From Pelagibacterium halotolerans B2 (GTDB taxonomy: Bacteria > Pseudomonadota > Alphaproteobacteria > Rhizobiales > Devosiaceae): a DNA stretch of 64,000 nt. Below the pieces are notes generated by a model. That model was not told the origin of the DNA. It saw only the letters and a list, made by a program, of their open reading frames with translations, and made no database searches. Both the position numbers and the translations under genes were made by a program. The stretch covers positions 1,736,001-1,800,000 of the forward strand of contig NC_016078.1 in NCBI RefSeq assembly GCF_000230555.1, written 5' to 3'. Positions 51,183-60,446 of the stretch are shown one piece after another (position 1 is the first letter of the stretch; the number at the start of each line of letters is the position of its first letter).

Positions 51183-52019
51183 ATGACCACCTATGTCGAA
51201 GCGGCGGCCAAGAAAAAGCGTATGCCCGGCGTCATCCCGCTGCACGGCGAGGAAGGTTTTGCCGGCATGCGCAAGGCTGGCGCACTGACCGCCGAAGTGC
51301 TCGATCTTATCGTGCCCATGGTCGAACCGGGCGTCCCCACCGCCAGGCTCGACCGCTTCGTTTACGAATTTGCCCGCGACAACGGCGCCACCCCGGCAAC
51401 GCTCAATTACCGCGGCTACCGCTATTCCACCTGCACCTCGATCAACCACGTCGTGTGCCACGGCATGCCGGGCGACAAACCGCTGCGCGACGGCGATATC
51501 GTCAATATCGACGTCACCCTGATCGTCGATGGCTGGCATGGCGATTCGAGCCGCATGTATCCGGTGGGCGAAATCTCCCGCAAGGCCGAGAGGCTGATCG
51601 AAATCACCTATGAAAGCCTCCGGCTGGGTATCGAGGCCGCCATACCGGGCAACACCACGGGCGATATCGGCGCGGCCATCCAGCGCTATGCCGAGGGTGA
51701 ACGCGCCAGCGTCGTCCGCGATTTCGTCGGCCACGGCTTGGGCCGCCTGTTCCACGACGAGCCCAACATCATGCATTTCGGCAATCCCGGAACGGGGGTC
51801 GAACTCAAGCCCGGCATGATTTTCACGATCGAGCCAATGATCAATCTCGGCCGGCCGCAGGTCAAAATCCTCAATGACGGCTGGACCGCAGTCACCCGTG
51901 ACCGGACGCTTTCGGCCCAGTGCGAGCATTCGATCGGCGTCACCGAAACCGGAAACGAGGTTTTCACCCTCTCGCCACGCGGATTGTTCAATCCCCTGGA
52001 GACCCGCAACAATCCATGA
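51183..52019 (+). CDS. map: Methionine aminopeptidase, type I
   Basis: Removes the initiator methionine. 278 residues. Metal ligands visible: [18 protein letters not shown] (two Asp), [12 protein letters not shown] (His), IFTIEPMI (Glu) and [17 protein letters not shown] (Glu), with the substrate His in [13 protein letters not shown] 51183 has GGAGAC upstream. Stop overlaps radC start by 4 bases (ATGA). Confidence 0.96.
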   Translation: MTTYVEAAAKKKRMPGVIPLHGEEGFAGMRKAGALTAEVLDLIVPMVEPGVPTARLDRFVYEFARDNGATPATLNYRGYRYSTCTSINHVVCHGMPGDKPLRDGDIVNIDVTLIVDGWHGDSSRMYPVGEISRKAERLIEITYESLRLGIEAAIPGNTTGDIGAAIQRYAEGERASVVRDFVGHGLGRLFHDEPNIMHFGNPGTGVELKPGMIFTIEPMINLGRPQVKILNDGWTAVTRDRTLSAQCEHSIGVTETGNEVFTLSPRGLFNPLETRNNP

Positions 52020-52735
52020 CGTCGAAAACGGGGGCAAGCGACACGAATGGATTGGCGGAAGCGGCACCCGATTATCACGGGCACCGCGACCGGCTGCGCG
52101 AGCGCTTTACCAAAGGCGGCGCGTCGGCGCTACAGGACTACGAGCTTCTCGAACTCCTGCTGTTCCGCATCCTGCCCCGTCGCGACACCAAGCCCATCGC
52201 CAAGGCCATGCTCAAACGCTTCGGCAGCTTTTCCGAAGCCATCGGCGCACCGCCGCACCTGCTCGAGGAGATCGACGGTCTCGGTCCAACGGCGATCACC
52301 GATCTCAAGGTCATCCTCGCCGCCGCCCAGCGCATCGGCAAGGATGCCGTCCACGACCGTCCGGTTCTTGGTTCGTGGGCCGAGGTCATCGACTACTGCA
52401 AGGCCTCGATGTCCTACGAAACCGTCGAGCAGTTCCGCATCCTGTTTCTCGACAAGAAGAACAAGCTGATCGCCGACGAAGTGCAGCAGATCGGCACCGT
52501 GGATCACACGCCGGTCTATCCGCGCGAGGTCATAAAGCGCACGCTCGAACTCTCGGCCACCGCGCTGATCCTCGTCCACAATCACCCCTCCGGTGATCCT
52601 GCCCCCTCATCGGCCGACATCCAGATGACCCGCCAGATCGCCGATATCGCCAAGCCGCTCGGCATCACGGTGCACGACCATATCATCGTGGGCAAATCCA
52701 CCCACACCTCGCTGCGCGGCATGAAGCTGTTTTAA
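52016..52735 (+). CDS. radC: RadC family JAMM-domain protein
   Basis: 239 residues. N-terminal helix-hairpin-helix region (~60-90, [16 protein letters not shown]) and C-terminal MPN+ domain with the JAMM metalloprotease motif [16 protein letters not shown]. No longer thought to be a repair nuclease; function unclear. Coupled to map by an ATGA overlap, a stable arrangement in this order. Confidence 0.94.
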   Translation: MTSKTGASDTNGLAEAAPDYHGHRDRLRERFTKGGASALQDYELLELLLFRILPRRDTKPIAKAMLKRFGSFSEAIGAPPHLLEEIDGLGPTAITDLKVILAAAQRIGKDAVHDRPVLGSWAEVIDYCKASMSYETVEQFRILFLDKKNKLIADEVQQIGTVDHTPVYPREVIKRTLELSATALILVHNHPSGDPAPSSADIQMTRQIADIAKPLGITVHDHIIVGKSTHTSLRGMKLF

Positions 52736-52793
52736 ATTTCGTTGCTTATTGCGGTTTTCGGATTCGGCGAATCAACTGGACCCAGGAACGCAA

Positions 52794-53975
52794 TCAGGTC
52801 CTGGCGCTGTGTACGCGTCCGCCAAAGCGCGCACGAAGCTTGCGATACATATCGAAAAGCTCTGGATGATTCTTGATTGCGCCCTTGGCCCTTTCGCCAA
52901 CCGCCAGTCCTGCCGCTGCGACGCGTCCGATGGGCGTCAGTGCGTGAGCGAACGCCATAAGCGGCTGTTTTTCATTGCACCAGAGGCGTTTCTCGTCGCT
53001 TTCGCCCTTGCCCATATCGATGAACCCATAGCCGCCGTCAAAACTTGCCTCCATCGCACGAAGCAGATTTTGCTTGCCCGGCGAGCCGAACTGCATCTCC
53101 GGGGACGGATGCATGGAGGTGATGAGTGAATAAAGCCCTCCGCCCGCTTCGATGTTGTAGCGAACGGCGATCACTTCACCGTCGAGGCGCAGCACATGCA
53201 GAATACCGCCCGCGCCCTGCATCGCGCGCTTGTAGAATCCCTTGATCGGGCCGTACCGGAACGGGTCGCGGATGCCTTGAACTTTGAAACGCTCGGCCCT
53301 GTGGGCAAACATCGTGTCGATGATGCCATCTGCCTCCGCGCCGGCTGCAACGACTTCAAAACCGATTTCTCCCTGCCCTGCCAGCTTGCTGCCCTGCTGA
53401 CGATCGACCTTGCGGCGGCGCTTGTCGCGGCGCTCGGCATCGCACGACGCCCAATCGCCATAGCGCGAAATATGTACGCCATCGGAAAGCATTCGACCGC
53501 CGAACGCCGCGCTCAGCCCGCTCGCCTGAGCAAACGCGGCCGGGATATCGGGCAGGTGAACGAGATCGCAGCGGGCAAGCAGCGCAAACCCCTGCCGCCA
53601 CAGGCGCGCCTGTTCACCGTCCGAAACAGTCCCCCACCGTTCAAGATCGATGAGCGGTGCATACGATCCCAGATGATCGCCGGTGAACCAGGTCGCTACG
53701 CGCAGCCCATAGGCCCGCCTTCGCACCAGCGGCAGCAATGCGACAGGCGCGCCAGCCATCTCGATGACGATAAATGCGCAATCGGCGGCCGCAATTTCAC
53801 CTGCCTCGATCCATGCGCTGACCAGCCCGTATTTCTGCGAAGCCAGTGTGCAGTTGGGCCCTTCAAGCCGCCGCCAGGCATCGCTCACGTCTTCGATCCG
53901 CTGGTACACGCTGACAGATGCCTTTGCCGAGACCCACTCCGGCTCAGGGTCCGCCATGGCAGAAAGTGCCGACAT
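52794..53975 (-). CDS. CelD/BcsL-family GNAT acetyltransferase
   Basis: 393 residues of the two-lobed GNAT_6 (CelD-like) type: LASQKYGLVSAWIEAG, VALLPLVRRRAYGLRVATWF, and the acyl-CoA region GEVIAVRYNIEAGGGLYSLI, FIDMGKGESDEKRLWCNEKQ. Members take part in polysaccharide or lipid modification. ATG 53975 chosen (GGGGGAT upstream); the frame extends to a TTG at 54077. Confidence 0.85.
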   Translation of the reverse strand: MSALSAMADPEPEWVSAKASVSVYQRIEDVSDAWRRLEGPNCTLASQKYGLVSAWIEAGEIAAADCAFIVIEMAGAPVALLPLVRRRAYGLRVATWFTGDHLGSYAPLIDLERWGTVSDGEQARLWRQGFALLARCDLVHLPDIPAAFAQASGLSAAFGGRMLSDGVHISRYGDWASCDAERRDKRRRKVDRQQGSKLAGQGEIGFEVVAAGAEADGIIDTMFAHRAERFKVQGIRDPFRYGPIKGFYKRAMQGAGGILHVLRLDGEVIAVRYNIEAGGGLYSLITSMHPSPEMQFGSPGKQNLLRAMEASFDGGYGFIDMGKGESDEKRLWCNEKQPLMAFAHALTPIGRVAAAGLAVGERAKGAIKNHPELFDMYRKLRARFGGRVHSART

Positions 53976-54106
53976 TGCTGCTGATCCCCCAATTGATCCG
54001 GCAAGGACCTTGGACCCAAGGGGTAAACTCGCGGTTTCGTGATCGCGTCGTGTTGCGCGAAATCGGACCACGGACAAATTTGTCTGGGGCTATGGTTAAG
54101 CGATTT

Positions 54107-54844
54107 CTAGCCGAACCTGTTCAGCACTTCGAAATTGGCCTGCATCCAGAACGCCAGACGGGTGAAATTGCCGGTCAGGAACAAAATGCCGACAACCACC
54201 AGCAGCGCTCCCATAACCTTCTCGACAGTCCCCAAATGCTTCTTGAAGCCTTCAAAAAATGAAAGGAACGGTCCCAGGGCAAGCGCTGCGAGAATGAAGG
54301 GTACGCCCAGCCCGGCTGAATAGACGGCAAGCAGGGAAGCGCCTTCCCAGGCCGTCTGCTGGTTCGCCGCCACGGTCAGGATGGCCGCCAGCATCGGGCC
54401 GATGCACGGCGTCCAGCCAATGGCAAAGGCCAGACCCAGCAGAAATCCGCCCAGCGGCCCGCTGGCCATTTTCGGCCCTTCGAAGCGAAACTGGCGGTAG
54501 AGCCAGGAAATCCGCAACAGTCCGAGAAAATGCAGCCCCATTATGATGATGACCACGCCGGCCAGCGGCATCAGGACCGGAAGCGCGCGGCGCAGCGCTT
54601 GCCCGAAAAAGGTCGCCGTCGCTCCGAATGCGATGAAGATCAGCGAAAACCCGAGGACGAAGGCCAGCGCCGTCACCAGTGTCCGGCCATAAAGCCGCCC
54701 GCCCGCGACTCCCTCCTCGCGCAAACGCTCGAACGTCGCGCCCGACATATATGTGAGATAGGCCGGCACCAGCGGCAACACGCAGGGACTGAGAAAACTC
54801 AGGATCCCGGCCCCGAAAACTGCTGGCAATTCGAATCCGAACAT
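54107..54844 (-). CDS. ccdA: Cytochrome c biogenesis / thiol-transfer protein CcdA
   Basis: 245-residue membrane protein with six helices. The two reactive Cys are in SFLSPCVLPLVPAYLTYMSG and IGWTPCIGPMLAAIL, which relay electrons from cytoplasmic thioredoxin to periplasmic targets for cytochrome c maturation. ATG 54844 has GGGAGCGGAA upstream. Confidence 0.94.
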   Translation of the reverse strand: MFGFELPAVFGAGILSFLSPCVLPLVPAYLTYMSGATFERLREEGVAGGRLYGRTLVTALAFVLGFSLIFIAFGATATFFGQALRRALPVLMPLAGVVIIIMGLHFLGLLRISWLYRQFRFEGPKMASGPLGGFLLGLAFAIGWTPCIGPMLAAILTVAANQQTAWEGASLLAVYSAGLGVPFILAALALGPFLSFFEGFKKHLGTVEKVMGALLVVVGILFLTGNFTRLAFWMQANFEVLNRFG

Positions 54845-54989
54845 TTCCGCTCCCGAAAACCGATGCGGGACTTGTAACGGTGTGCGTATGGGGCGCAATG
54901 GCTTGTTTTGTCTCATCGCAACGTTTTGATGATCGGTGGCGGCCGAAGGTATTTACGGCTAGCTTACCTTGCGGCCCGGAGGGATTGGT

Positions 54990-55838
54990 ATGCGCACCAT
55001 CGTCTTGACGACCATTGCCATGCTGGCCTTCGCCGCCAATTCCGTCCTCGCACGTCTGGCGCTCGCTGACGGTGCAATCGATGCGGCAAGCTACACCGGA
55101 ATCCGGCTGATCGCCGGAGCCGTACTGCTTTATGGGCTGCTGATCTGGGGTCCACACGCAGGCGCCGCCCGCAGAATAGGCGGAAGCTGGCCGGGTGCCG
55201 CCGCGCTTTTTGGCTACGCAATCTTCTTTTCGGTCGCCTATCTGATGCTCGGTGCCGGCCTCGGAGCGCTGATCCTGTTCACCAGCGTGCAGATGAGCAT
55301 GCTCGGATGGGCGGTATTCAGAGGCGACCGACCGGGCACAATCGAATGGATCGGCATCGCACTTGCAATTGCCTCGCTCGCATATCTCGTCTCGCCGGGC
55401 CTGGCGGCGCCCCATCCGCTCGGCACAGTGCTTATGGCACTGGCCGGAATGTCTTGGGCCGCCTATTCATTGATCGGACGCGGATCGAAGTCAGCACTGG
55501 CCGACACCGCGGGCAATTTCGTGCGATGCTTGCCCGTTGCGATTATTCTCGCGGGCCTGGGGCTCCTGACAGCCCCCGTCACATACCTTGGCGTCGCCTA
55601 TGCAATCGCCTCGGGCGCCATTGCTTCCGGGCTCGGCTACGCTGTCTGGTATATGGCGCTGCCGTCTCTCTCACGCGTTCAGGCCTCGACAGTACAACTG
55701 ACAGTTCCGGCAATTGCTGCCGCTGGCGGTGCGTTCATCATCGGGGAAATGTTCACGCTGCGGCTCGCGCTCGCTGCGATCGGCATTCTCGGCGGCGTGG
55801 CCATCGCGCTATTGGCCGCCGAACGGCGCAGGCGGTGA
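54990..55838 (+). CDS. EamA/DMT-family transporter
   Basis: 282 residues, ten helices, two EamA repeats (~5-140 and ~150-278; the second ends IIGEMFTLRLALAAIGILGG). Typical of drug/metabolite exporters; substrate unknown. ATG 54990 has GGAGGGA upstream. Divergent from ccdA. Confidence 0.9.
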   Translation: MRTIVLTTIAMLAFAANSVLARLALADGAIDAASYTGIRLIAGAVLLYGLLIWGPHAGAARRIGGSWPGAAALFGYAIFFSVAYLMLGAGLGALILFTSVQMSMLGWAVFRGDRPGTIEWIGIALAIASLAYLVSPGLAAPHPLGTVLMALAGMSWAAYSLIGRGSKSALADTAGNFVRCLPVAIILAGLGLLTAPVTYLGVAYAIASGAIASGLGYAVWYMALPSLSRVQASTVQLTVPAIAAAGGAFIIGEMFTLRLALAAIGILGGVAIALLAAERRRR

Positions 55839-55928
55839 GCAAACAGGCAGATCAGACCTTTTGGGACTATGATTCCTGCCCTCGCCATACTAACAAGCCC
55901 GCCAACACACCATCATCCGGGGTTCGCC

Positions 55929-56603
55929 GTGACCAGCCATCCCATCAAGATCGCCCCCTCCATCCTTTCTGCCGATTTCGCCCGGTTGGGAGACGAAGTC
56001 CGCGCCATCGATCAGGCGGGCTGCGACTGGGTGCATGTGGATGTAATGGACGGCCATTTCGTCCCCAACATTTCCATTGGCCCGCTGATCGTCGAGGCCA
56101 TCCGCCCGGTGACCGATAAGGTTCTCGACGTGCACCTGATGATTGCCCCCGTCGATCCCTATATCGAAGCCTTCGCCAGGGCGGGCGCCGATATCATCAC
56201 CATTCACGCCGAAGCCGGCCCCCATCTCGACCGCTCGCTCCAGGCCATCAAGGCGCTGGGCAAAAAGGCAGGTGTGGCGCTCAATCCGGCAACCCCCGTT
56301 TCCGCTATCCAGCACGTCATCGATAAGCTCGACCTTATATTGATAATGAGCGTCAATCCTGGCTTTGGCGGTCAGGCCTTCATCCCCCAGGCCATTGCCA
56401 AGGTCGAACAGGCAAAAGCCCTGATCGGCGACCGCGCAATCGAGATCGAGGTCGATGGCGGCGTCGACCCATCCAATTCCGGCGCGCTTGCAAAAGCCGG
56501 CGCGACCGCGCTGGTCGCGGGCTCCGCAGTTTACAAGGGCAATGACGCCGCCACCTACGCTCCCCGCATCAAGGCCATCCGCGACGCCGCGATGGCCCGA
56601 TAA
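55929..56603 (+). CDS. rpe: Ribulose-phosphate 3-epimerase
   Basis: Interconverts ribulose-5-phosphate and xylulose-5-phosphate. 224 residues from GTG 55929, the start that gives the usual MTSHPIKIAPSILSADFARL. TIM barrel motifs HVDVMDGHFVPNISIGP, VHLMIAPVDPYI, MSVNPGFGGQAFIP and EVDGGVDPSNSG carry the metal and catalytic residues. ATG 55869 is in frame but gives a non-conserved extension. Likely transcribed with purB (35 bases). Confidence 0.95.
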   Translation: MTSHPIKIAPSILSADFARLGDEVRAIDQAGCDWVHVDVMDGHFVPNISIGPLIVEAIRPVTDKVLDVHLMIAPVDPYIEAFARAGADIITIHAEAGPHLDRSLQAIKALGKKAGVALNPATPVSAIQHVIDKLDLILIMSVNPGFGGQAFIPQAIAKVEQAKALIGDRAIEIEVDGGVDPSNSGALAKAGATALVAGSAVYKGNDAATYAPRIKAIRDAAMAR

Positions 56604-56638
56604 TCTGAATCAATCTTTGAACGACGGACCCTAAGCCC

Positions 56639-57943
56639 ATGATCCCGCGCTATTCCCGCCAACAGATGGTCGACATCTGGTCACCCGAGACCAAGTTCAA
56701 GATCTGGTTCGAAATCGAAGCGCACGCCACAACCGCGCAGGCCAAACTGGGCGTCGTGCCGCAGGCGTCCGCCGACGAAATCTGGGCCAAGGGCAAGGAC
56801 GCCAAATTCGACGTCGAGCGCATCGACGAGATCGAACGTGAGGTCAAGCACGACGTCATCGCCTTCCTCACCCATCTTGCCGAAATCGTCGGCCCCGAGG
56901 CCCGCTTCGTCCATCAGGGCATGACCTCGTCCGACGTGCTCGACACCACGCTGTCGGTCCAGCTCGCCCGCGCCGCCGATCTCTTGCTCGCCGATCTCGA
57001 CGCCCTGCTCGCCGCGCTTAAAAAGCGTGCCTACGAGCACAAGAACACCATCACCATCGGCCGCAGCCACGGCATTCATGCCGAGCCGACCACCTTCGGG
57101 GTAAAGCTGGCGCAGGCCTATGCGGAATTTTCCCGTTGCCGCGAGCGTCTGGTCAACGCGCGCGCGGAAATCGCCACCTGCGCGATCTCGGGCGCCGTCG
57201 GCAGCTTCGCCAATATCGATCCGTCTGTTGAAGAATATGTCGCCGCGCAGATGGGCCTTGCCGTCGAACCGGTCTCGACCCAGGTCATCCCGCGCGACCG
57301 TCACGCCATGTATTTCGCCACCCTCGGCGTCATCGCCTCGTCCATCGAGCGCCTGGCCACTGAAATCCGTCACCTTCAGCGCACCGAAGTGCTCGAAGCC
57401 GAGGAGTTCTTCTCCAAGGGTCAGAAGGGCTCGTCGGCCATGCCGCACAAGCGCAACCCGGTGCTGACCGAAAACCTCACAGGCCTCGCCCGCCTCGTGC
57501 GCGGCATGGTCACCCCGGCGCTCGAAAACGTGGCGCTCTGGCATGAGCGCGACATTTCGCACTCTTCGGTCGAACGCATGATCGGCCCGGACGCGACAGT
57601 GACCCTCGATTTCGCCCTGGCGCGCTTGACCGGCGTCATCGAAAATCTCGTGGTCTATCCCGAGAACATGAAGGCCAACATGGACAAGCTTGGTGGCCTC
57701 CACAATTCCCAGCGCTTCCTGCTCGCCCTGACGCAGGCCGGTATGAGCCGCGAGGAAAGCTATTCCGCCGTCCAGCGCAACGCCATGAAGGTCTGGCGCG
57801 GAGAAGGCAAATTTCCCGATTTTTTGAAGGCCGATCCCGACGTTTCGGCAAAGCTGTCCGACGAGCAGATCGATGCGAGCTTTGATGACGCCTATCACCT
57901 CAAGCATGTGGACACGATCTTTAAGCGCGTCTTCGGCGAGTAG
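56639..57943 (+). CDS. purB: Adenylosuccinate lyase
   Basis: Acts twice in purine synthesis (SAICAR to AICAR, adenylosuccinate to AMP). 434 residues, full length. Fumarase-superfamily signature GSSAMPHKRNPVLTENLTG with the mobile catalytic Ser, HQGMTSSDVLDTTLSVQ and IGRSHGIHAEPTTFG. purC and purS lie 3.5 kb downstream but not in the same operon. Confidence 0.97.
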   Translation: MIPRYSRQQMVDIWSPETKFKIWFEIEAHATTAQAKLGVVPQASADEIWAKGKDAKFDVERIDEIEREVKHDVIAFLTHLAEIVGPEARFVHQGMTSSDVLDTTLSVQLARAADLLLADLDALLAALKKRAYEHKNTITIGRSHGIHAEPTTFGVKLAQAYAEFSRCRERLVNARAEIATCAISGAVGSFANIDPSVEEYVAAQMGLAVEPVSTQVIPRDRHAMYFATLGVIASSIERLATEIRHLQRTEVLEAEEFFSKGQKGSSAMPHKRNPVLTENLTGLARLVRGMVTPALENVALWHERDISHSSVERMIGPDATVTLDFALARLTGVIENLVVYPENMKANMDKLGGLHNSQRFLLALTQAGMSREESYSAVQRNAMKVWRGEGKFPDFLKADPDVSAKLSDEQIDASFDDAYHLKHVDTIFKRVFGE

Positions 57944-57947
57944 CATC

Positions 57948-58145
57948 CTAGCGATAGTCTCTCCAGGTCCGAGGGCTTTCCTTCGGTTCCAACCCGATAT
58001 CCACCCGCAGCGAGTCGGGCACCTCCTGTGCCCGACCGCGCCCGGGTCGCCTGACGAATGCCAGGGCGGCCGTCAGAAAATCGACCACCGTTCCGACCCG
58101 CGAGCCAGTCGCTGAACCCCTGCGTTCCAATCTCCATTCAGTCAT
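57948..58145 (-). CDS. Small basic protein with DUF1127-like tail
   Basis: 65 residues, Arg-rich (MTEWRLERRGSATGSRVGTV), ending with a motif resembling the DUF1127 tail (SLRVDIGLEPKE, compare LRRDIGL). GGAGAGCGGAAAT before ATG 58145 is a strong ribosome site, which is the main reason to accept it. It converges on purB (4-base gap). Function unknown; DUF1127 proteins have been linked to RNA metabolism, but membership here is tentative. Confidence 0.6.
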   Translation of the reverse strand: MTEWRLERRGSATGSRVGTVVDFLTAALAFVRRPGRGRAQEVPDSLRVDIGLEPKESPRTWRDYR

Positions 58146-58294
58146 ATTTCCGCTCTCCGTTGGAATGAGAACATAACAGAAACATCCTGACAGTTCTTGT
58201 CAGTAGGCTCCCGCGTCTGGCCAGTTCGCCATCTCCGGTCCGGCCTCTCGCGCCCCCTTGCGCTGCCGGCCGAAATCCACCAAGTAATCGTGTT

Positions 58295-58846
58295 ATGAAA
58301 ACCGCAGACGCCGACATCCTCATCGTTCCCGGGCTGGGTCATTCCGGCCCCGGCCACTGGCAGCACCGCTGGGTCGAAAAGATCCGCAACGCCAAATTCG
58401 TCGAGCAGGACGAATGGGATTCGCCCACGCTCGCCGGCTGGCTCGAAACACTCGAACGCGAAATCAGAATGGCCACGCGGCCCGTCGTGCTGGTCGGCCA
58501 TTCGCTCGGCGTCCAAACCATCGTCGCCGCCAGCCAGACCCAGGCCGACACAAAGGTGAAGGCCGCGTTTCTCGTCGCGCCGCCCGATGTGGACGAGCAT
58601 CCCGACGTTCCCGCCGCCACCTCCCCCTTCCGGGGACTTTCCTCCGATCCCCTGCGCTTTCCATCGATGCTGGTCGCGTCCTCGAACGATCCCTATTGCA
58701 GCGTGGAGCGCGCCGCCGAATTTGCCGCCTGCTGGGGCTCCGATTTCCACGTCGCCGGCGATGTCGGCCACATCAACATCGAATCCGGCCATGGCCCATG
58801 GCCCGAAGGGCTGTTGATGTTCACGCGGTTGATGAGCCGGATATAG
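58295..58846 (+). CDS. RBBP9/YdeN-family serine hydrolase
   Basis: 183 residues, minimal alpha/beta hydrolase. Nucleophile LVGHSLGVQT (Ser ~70), acid in SSNDPYCS, His in DVGHINIESGHGPW. Typical RBBP9/YdeN lead LIVPGLGHSGPGHWQHRW. Cytoplasmic, substrate unknown. Ribosome site is weak. Confidence 0.9.
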   Translation: MKTADADILIVPGLGHSGPGHWQHRWVEKIRNAKFVEQDEWDSPTLAGWLETLEREIRMATRPVVLVGHSLGVQTIVAASQTQADTKVKAAFLVAPPDVDEHPDVPAATSPFRGLSSDPLRFPSMLVASSNDPYCSVERAAEFAACWGSDFHVAGDVGHINIESGHGPWPEGLLMFTRLMSRI

Positions 58847-58910
58847 CCGCAGCAGTGAGCGGTTGGGTCAGGGCGAGTCGAAAAGGGCGATCTTCGCGAA
58901 CCGGAGCGGA

Positions 58911-58928
58911 GCGTACTTGAAAGTACGC
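58911..58928. repeat. Perfect 18-base palindrome between convergent genes
   Basis: GCGTACTT-GA-AAGTACGC, an 8-bp hairpin with a 2-base loop between the hydrolase gene and clpP. GC-rich purine tracts flank it. No T-run, so it is not a classical terminator. Confidence 0.5.
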
Positions 58929-58969
58929 GAGCACCGGAAGTGCAGGAGATTGCGTTTTGCAGACCGCCA

Positions 58970-59575
58970 TCACTCAACTGGCGCTCTCTCGGTCATGATC
59001 GTATCGATCAACCCCCATTCCTTACCCTCCTGCGGCGTCATGAAACGGTCGCGATCGAGGGTCTTTTCGACCTCCTCATAGCTGCGCCCGCAATGTTTGG
59101 CGTAGAGCTCTATCATCCGCTTCTTGGTGCGCTGCATTTCATCGGAATGGATCAGCATGTCGCTCGCCTGCCCCTGAAAGCCGCCGAGAGGCTGGTGAAC
59201 ATGCAGGCTGGCATTGGGCAACGCGGCCCGAAAACCGGCTTCCCCGCCCATCAGGAGAAACGAGCCCATCGACCGGGCCGTGCCCATGCACAGCGTATGC
59301 ACCGGCGAGCGGATGAACTGCATTGTGTCATACATGGCCAGCCCGCTGGTCACCACGCCGCCATAGGAATTGATGTACATCTGGATCGGCTTTTTCGAAT
59401 TTTCGCCCTCCAGAAACAGAAGCTGCGCGCACACCAGCGAGGCCATCGCATCGTTGATCTCGCCATTGACGAAAACGATCCGCTCACGCAGCAGGCGCGA
59501 ATAGATATCAAACGATCGTTCCCCGCGTTGGGACTGCTCGACCACCATGGGGACGAGTTGCATCGTGTCGCGCAT
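58970..59575 (-). CDS. clpP: ClpP-type protease subunit, divergent orphan paralogue
   Basis: 201 residues with the ClpP fold and triad: Ser102 in ARSMGSFLL, His127 in HVHQPLGG, Asp176 in RDRFMT. Differences from canonical ClpP: NSPGG reads NSYGG, and the serine motif AASMG reads ARSMG. There is no tig, clpX or lon beside it. Hyphomicrobiales often have a second or third ClpP; this is likely such a paralogue, perhaps mixing into heteromeric rings. Confidence 0.9.
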   Translation of the reverse strand: MRDTMQLVPMVVEQSQRGERSFDIYSRLLRERIVFVNGEINDAMASLVCAQLLFLEGENSKKPIQMYINSYGGVVTSGLAMYDTMQFIRSPVHTLCMGTARSMGSFLLMGGEAGFRAALPNASLHVHQPLGGFQGQASDMLIHSDEMQRTKKRMIELYAKHCGRSYEEVEKTLDRDRFMTPQEGKEWGLIDTIMTERAPVE

Positions 59576-59622
59576 GGGCGACCTCCATTGCTTGGATAGA
59601 GATAGGGACTTGGACGGTGGGT

Positions 59623-59943
59623 TTAGGCGGCCAGCATCATCGTCTCGCCATTGGCGTTGGCGGCGGCCGGCACCTCCGCCACGAGGCGCTGAATGATTTC
59701 GAGCCGCGTGCCTCCGGCGCCATCGGCGGCAATCTGGAAGGTCACCACACTTTCCTCATGCGGCGGCAGGCTGTCGCGCATGTGATAGCTCACGGCGCTC
59801 CCCTCCTCGACCGCCACCGGCTCGTCCTGCGCCAGATCGGCGCCCGGCAGCCAGCGCTCGCGATACTGAGCGATGGACACGGCCCGCCAGACCTTTTCGG
59901 GCGGCGCATCGAAGGAAAATTCCATCTCGATCGTCTCGCTCAT
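59623..59943 (-). CDS. SRPBCC (AHSA1-like) domain protein
   Basis: 106 residues beginning [20 protein letters not shown], the START-like ligand-binding fold of AHSA1/CalC proteins. Its ATG overlaps the stop of the ArsR gene by 4 bases, so they form an operon; the pairing ArsR-SRPBCC is very common. The ligand is unknown. It is shorter than typical members (~150), and the usual C-terminal long helix seems reduced. Confidence 0.85.
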   Translation of the reverse strand: MSETIEMEFSFDAPPEKVWRAVSIAQYRERWLPGADLAQDEPVAVEEGSAVSYHMRDSLPPHEESVVTFQIAADGAGGTRLEIIQRLVAEVPAAANANGETMMLAA

Positions 59944-60254
59944 TGGTCCATCTCCCTCAAAACCTCATCAAGATCGGCCATCCGACTGGGCCAATAGACC
60001 TGGTAGCGCCTCAACCAGTTTCCGATCCGCCCGATACCGGCCGGATCGACTTCGTAATTGACGAACCGGCCCTCCCGCTCCTGACGCACCAGTCCCGCGC
60101 CAACCAGCACCCCCAAATGCTGGCTCATCGCCGGCTGGCTGATGCCAAACCCTTCGCGCAAGCCGCTCGCATTGCTCGGCCCGCTGGCCAGTCGTTCAAA
60201 AATCGCGCGCCGTGTGGGATCGGCCAGCGCCCTGAAAAGAGAATCATCATCCAT
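59940..60254 (-). CDS. ArsR-family transcriptional regulator
   Basis: 104 residues. Winged helix: LFRALADPTRRAIFERLASG, then SQPAMSQHLGVLVGAGLVRQ. No metal-binding CxC motif, so not an arsenic sensor. ATG 60254 chosen since a strong dyad (60258-60283) lies immediately upstream, where it would block its own transcription or translation start. Confidence 0.92.
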   Translation of the reverse strand: MDDDSLFRALADPTRRAIFERLASGPSNASGLREGFGISQPAMSQHLGVLVGAGLVRQEREGRFVNYEVDPAGIGRIGNWLRRYQVYWPSRMADLDEVLREMDQ

Positions 60255-60257
60255 GCC

Positions 60258-60283
60258 AACAAATAAGCACACACTTATCTGTT
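60258..60283. promoter_or_regulatory. Operator dyad of the ArsR gene
   Basis: AACAAATAAG (60258-60267) and CTTATCTGTT (60274-60283) match at 9 of 10 positions, 6-base spacer, ending 3 bases before the start codon. Matches the size of ArsR operators. Confidence 0.7.
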
Positions 60284-60343
60284 GTGCAACAAAAAACCCC
60301 GCGTCGATCACACGCGGGGGGGCAGATTGGATCGGGTCAAATC

Positions 60344-60446
60344 CTAGAACCATTCAGGATTTGATTGAATCAAATCCTTGGCTCTAAGCCTTTGTTTTGT
60401 CGCGTGTCCGAACCGCAAAACCGTTTCCACTTTTGCTGGACACGCG
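60344..60446 (-). repeat. Two-hairpin dispersed repeat, copy B
   Basis: 103 bp, reverse complement identical to copy A (5255-5357) at 99 positions. It starts directly after the TAG stop of the DUF1801 gene (60447-60449), in the same sense as that gene. In hairpin 2 the outer pair AGAGCC/GGTTCT keeps pairing through a G-U in RNA, relative to AGAGCC/GGCTCT in copy A. Confidence 0.9.

Noticed and set aside
54252..55415. 387-residue minus-strand frame
   Set aside because: Shadow of the EamA gene and of ccdA in other frames; no family motif.
56681..57946. 421-residue minus-strand frame opposite purB
   Set aside because: Exact antisense of purB, whose signatures are unmistakable.
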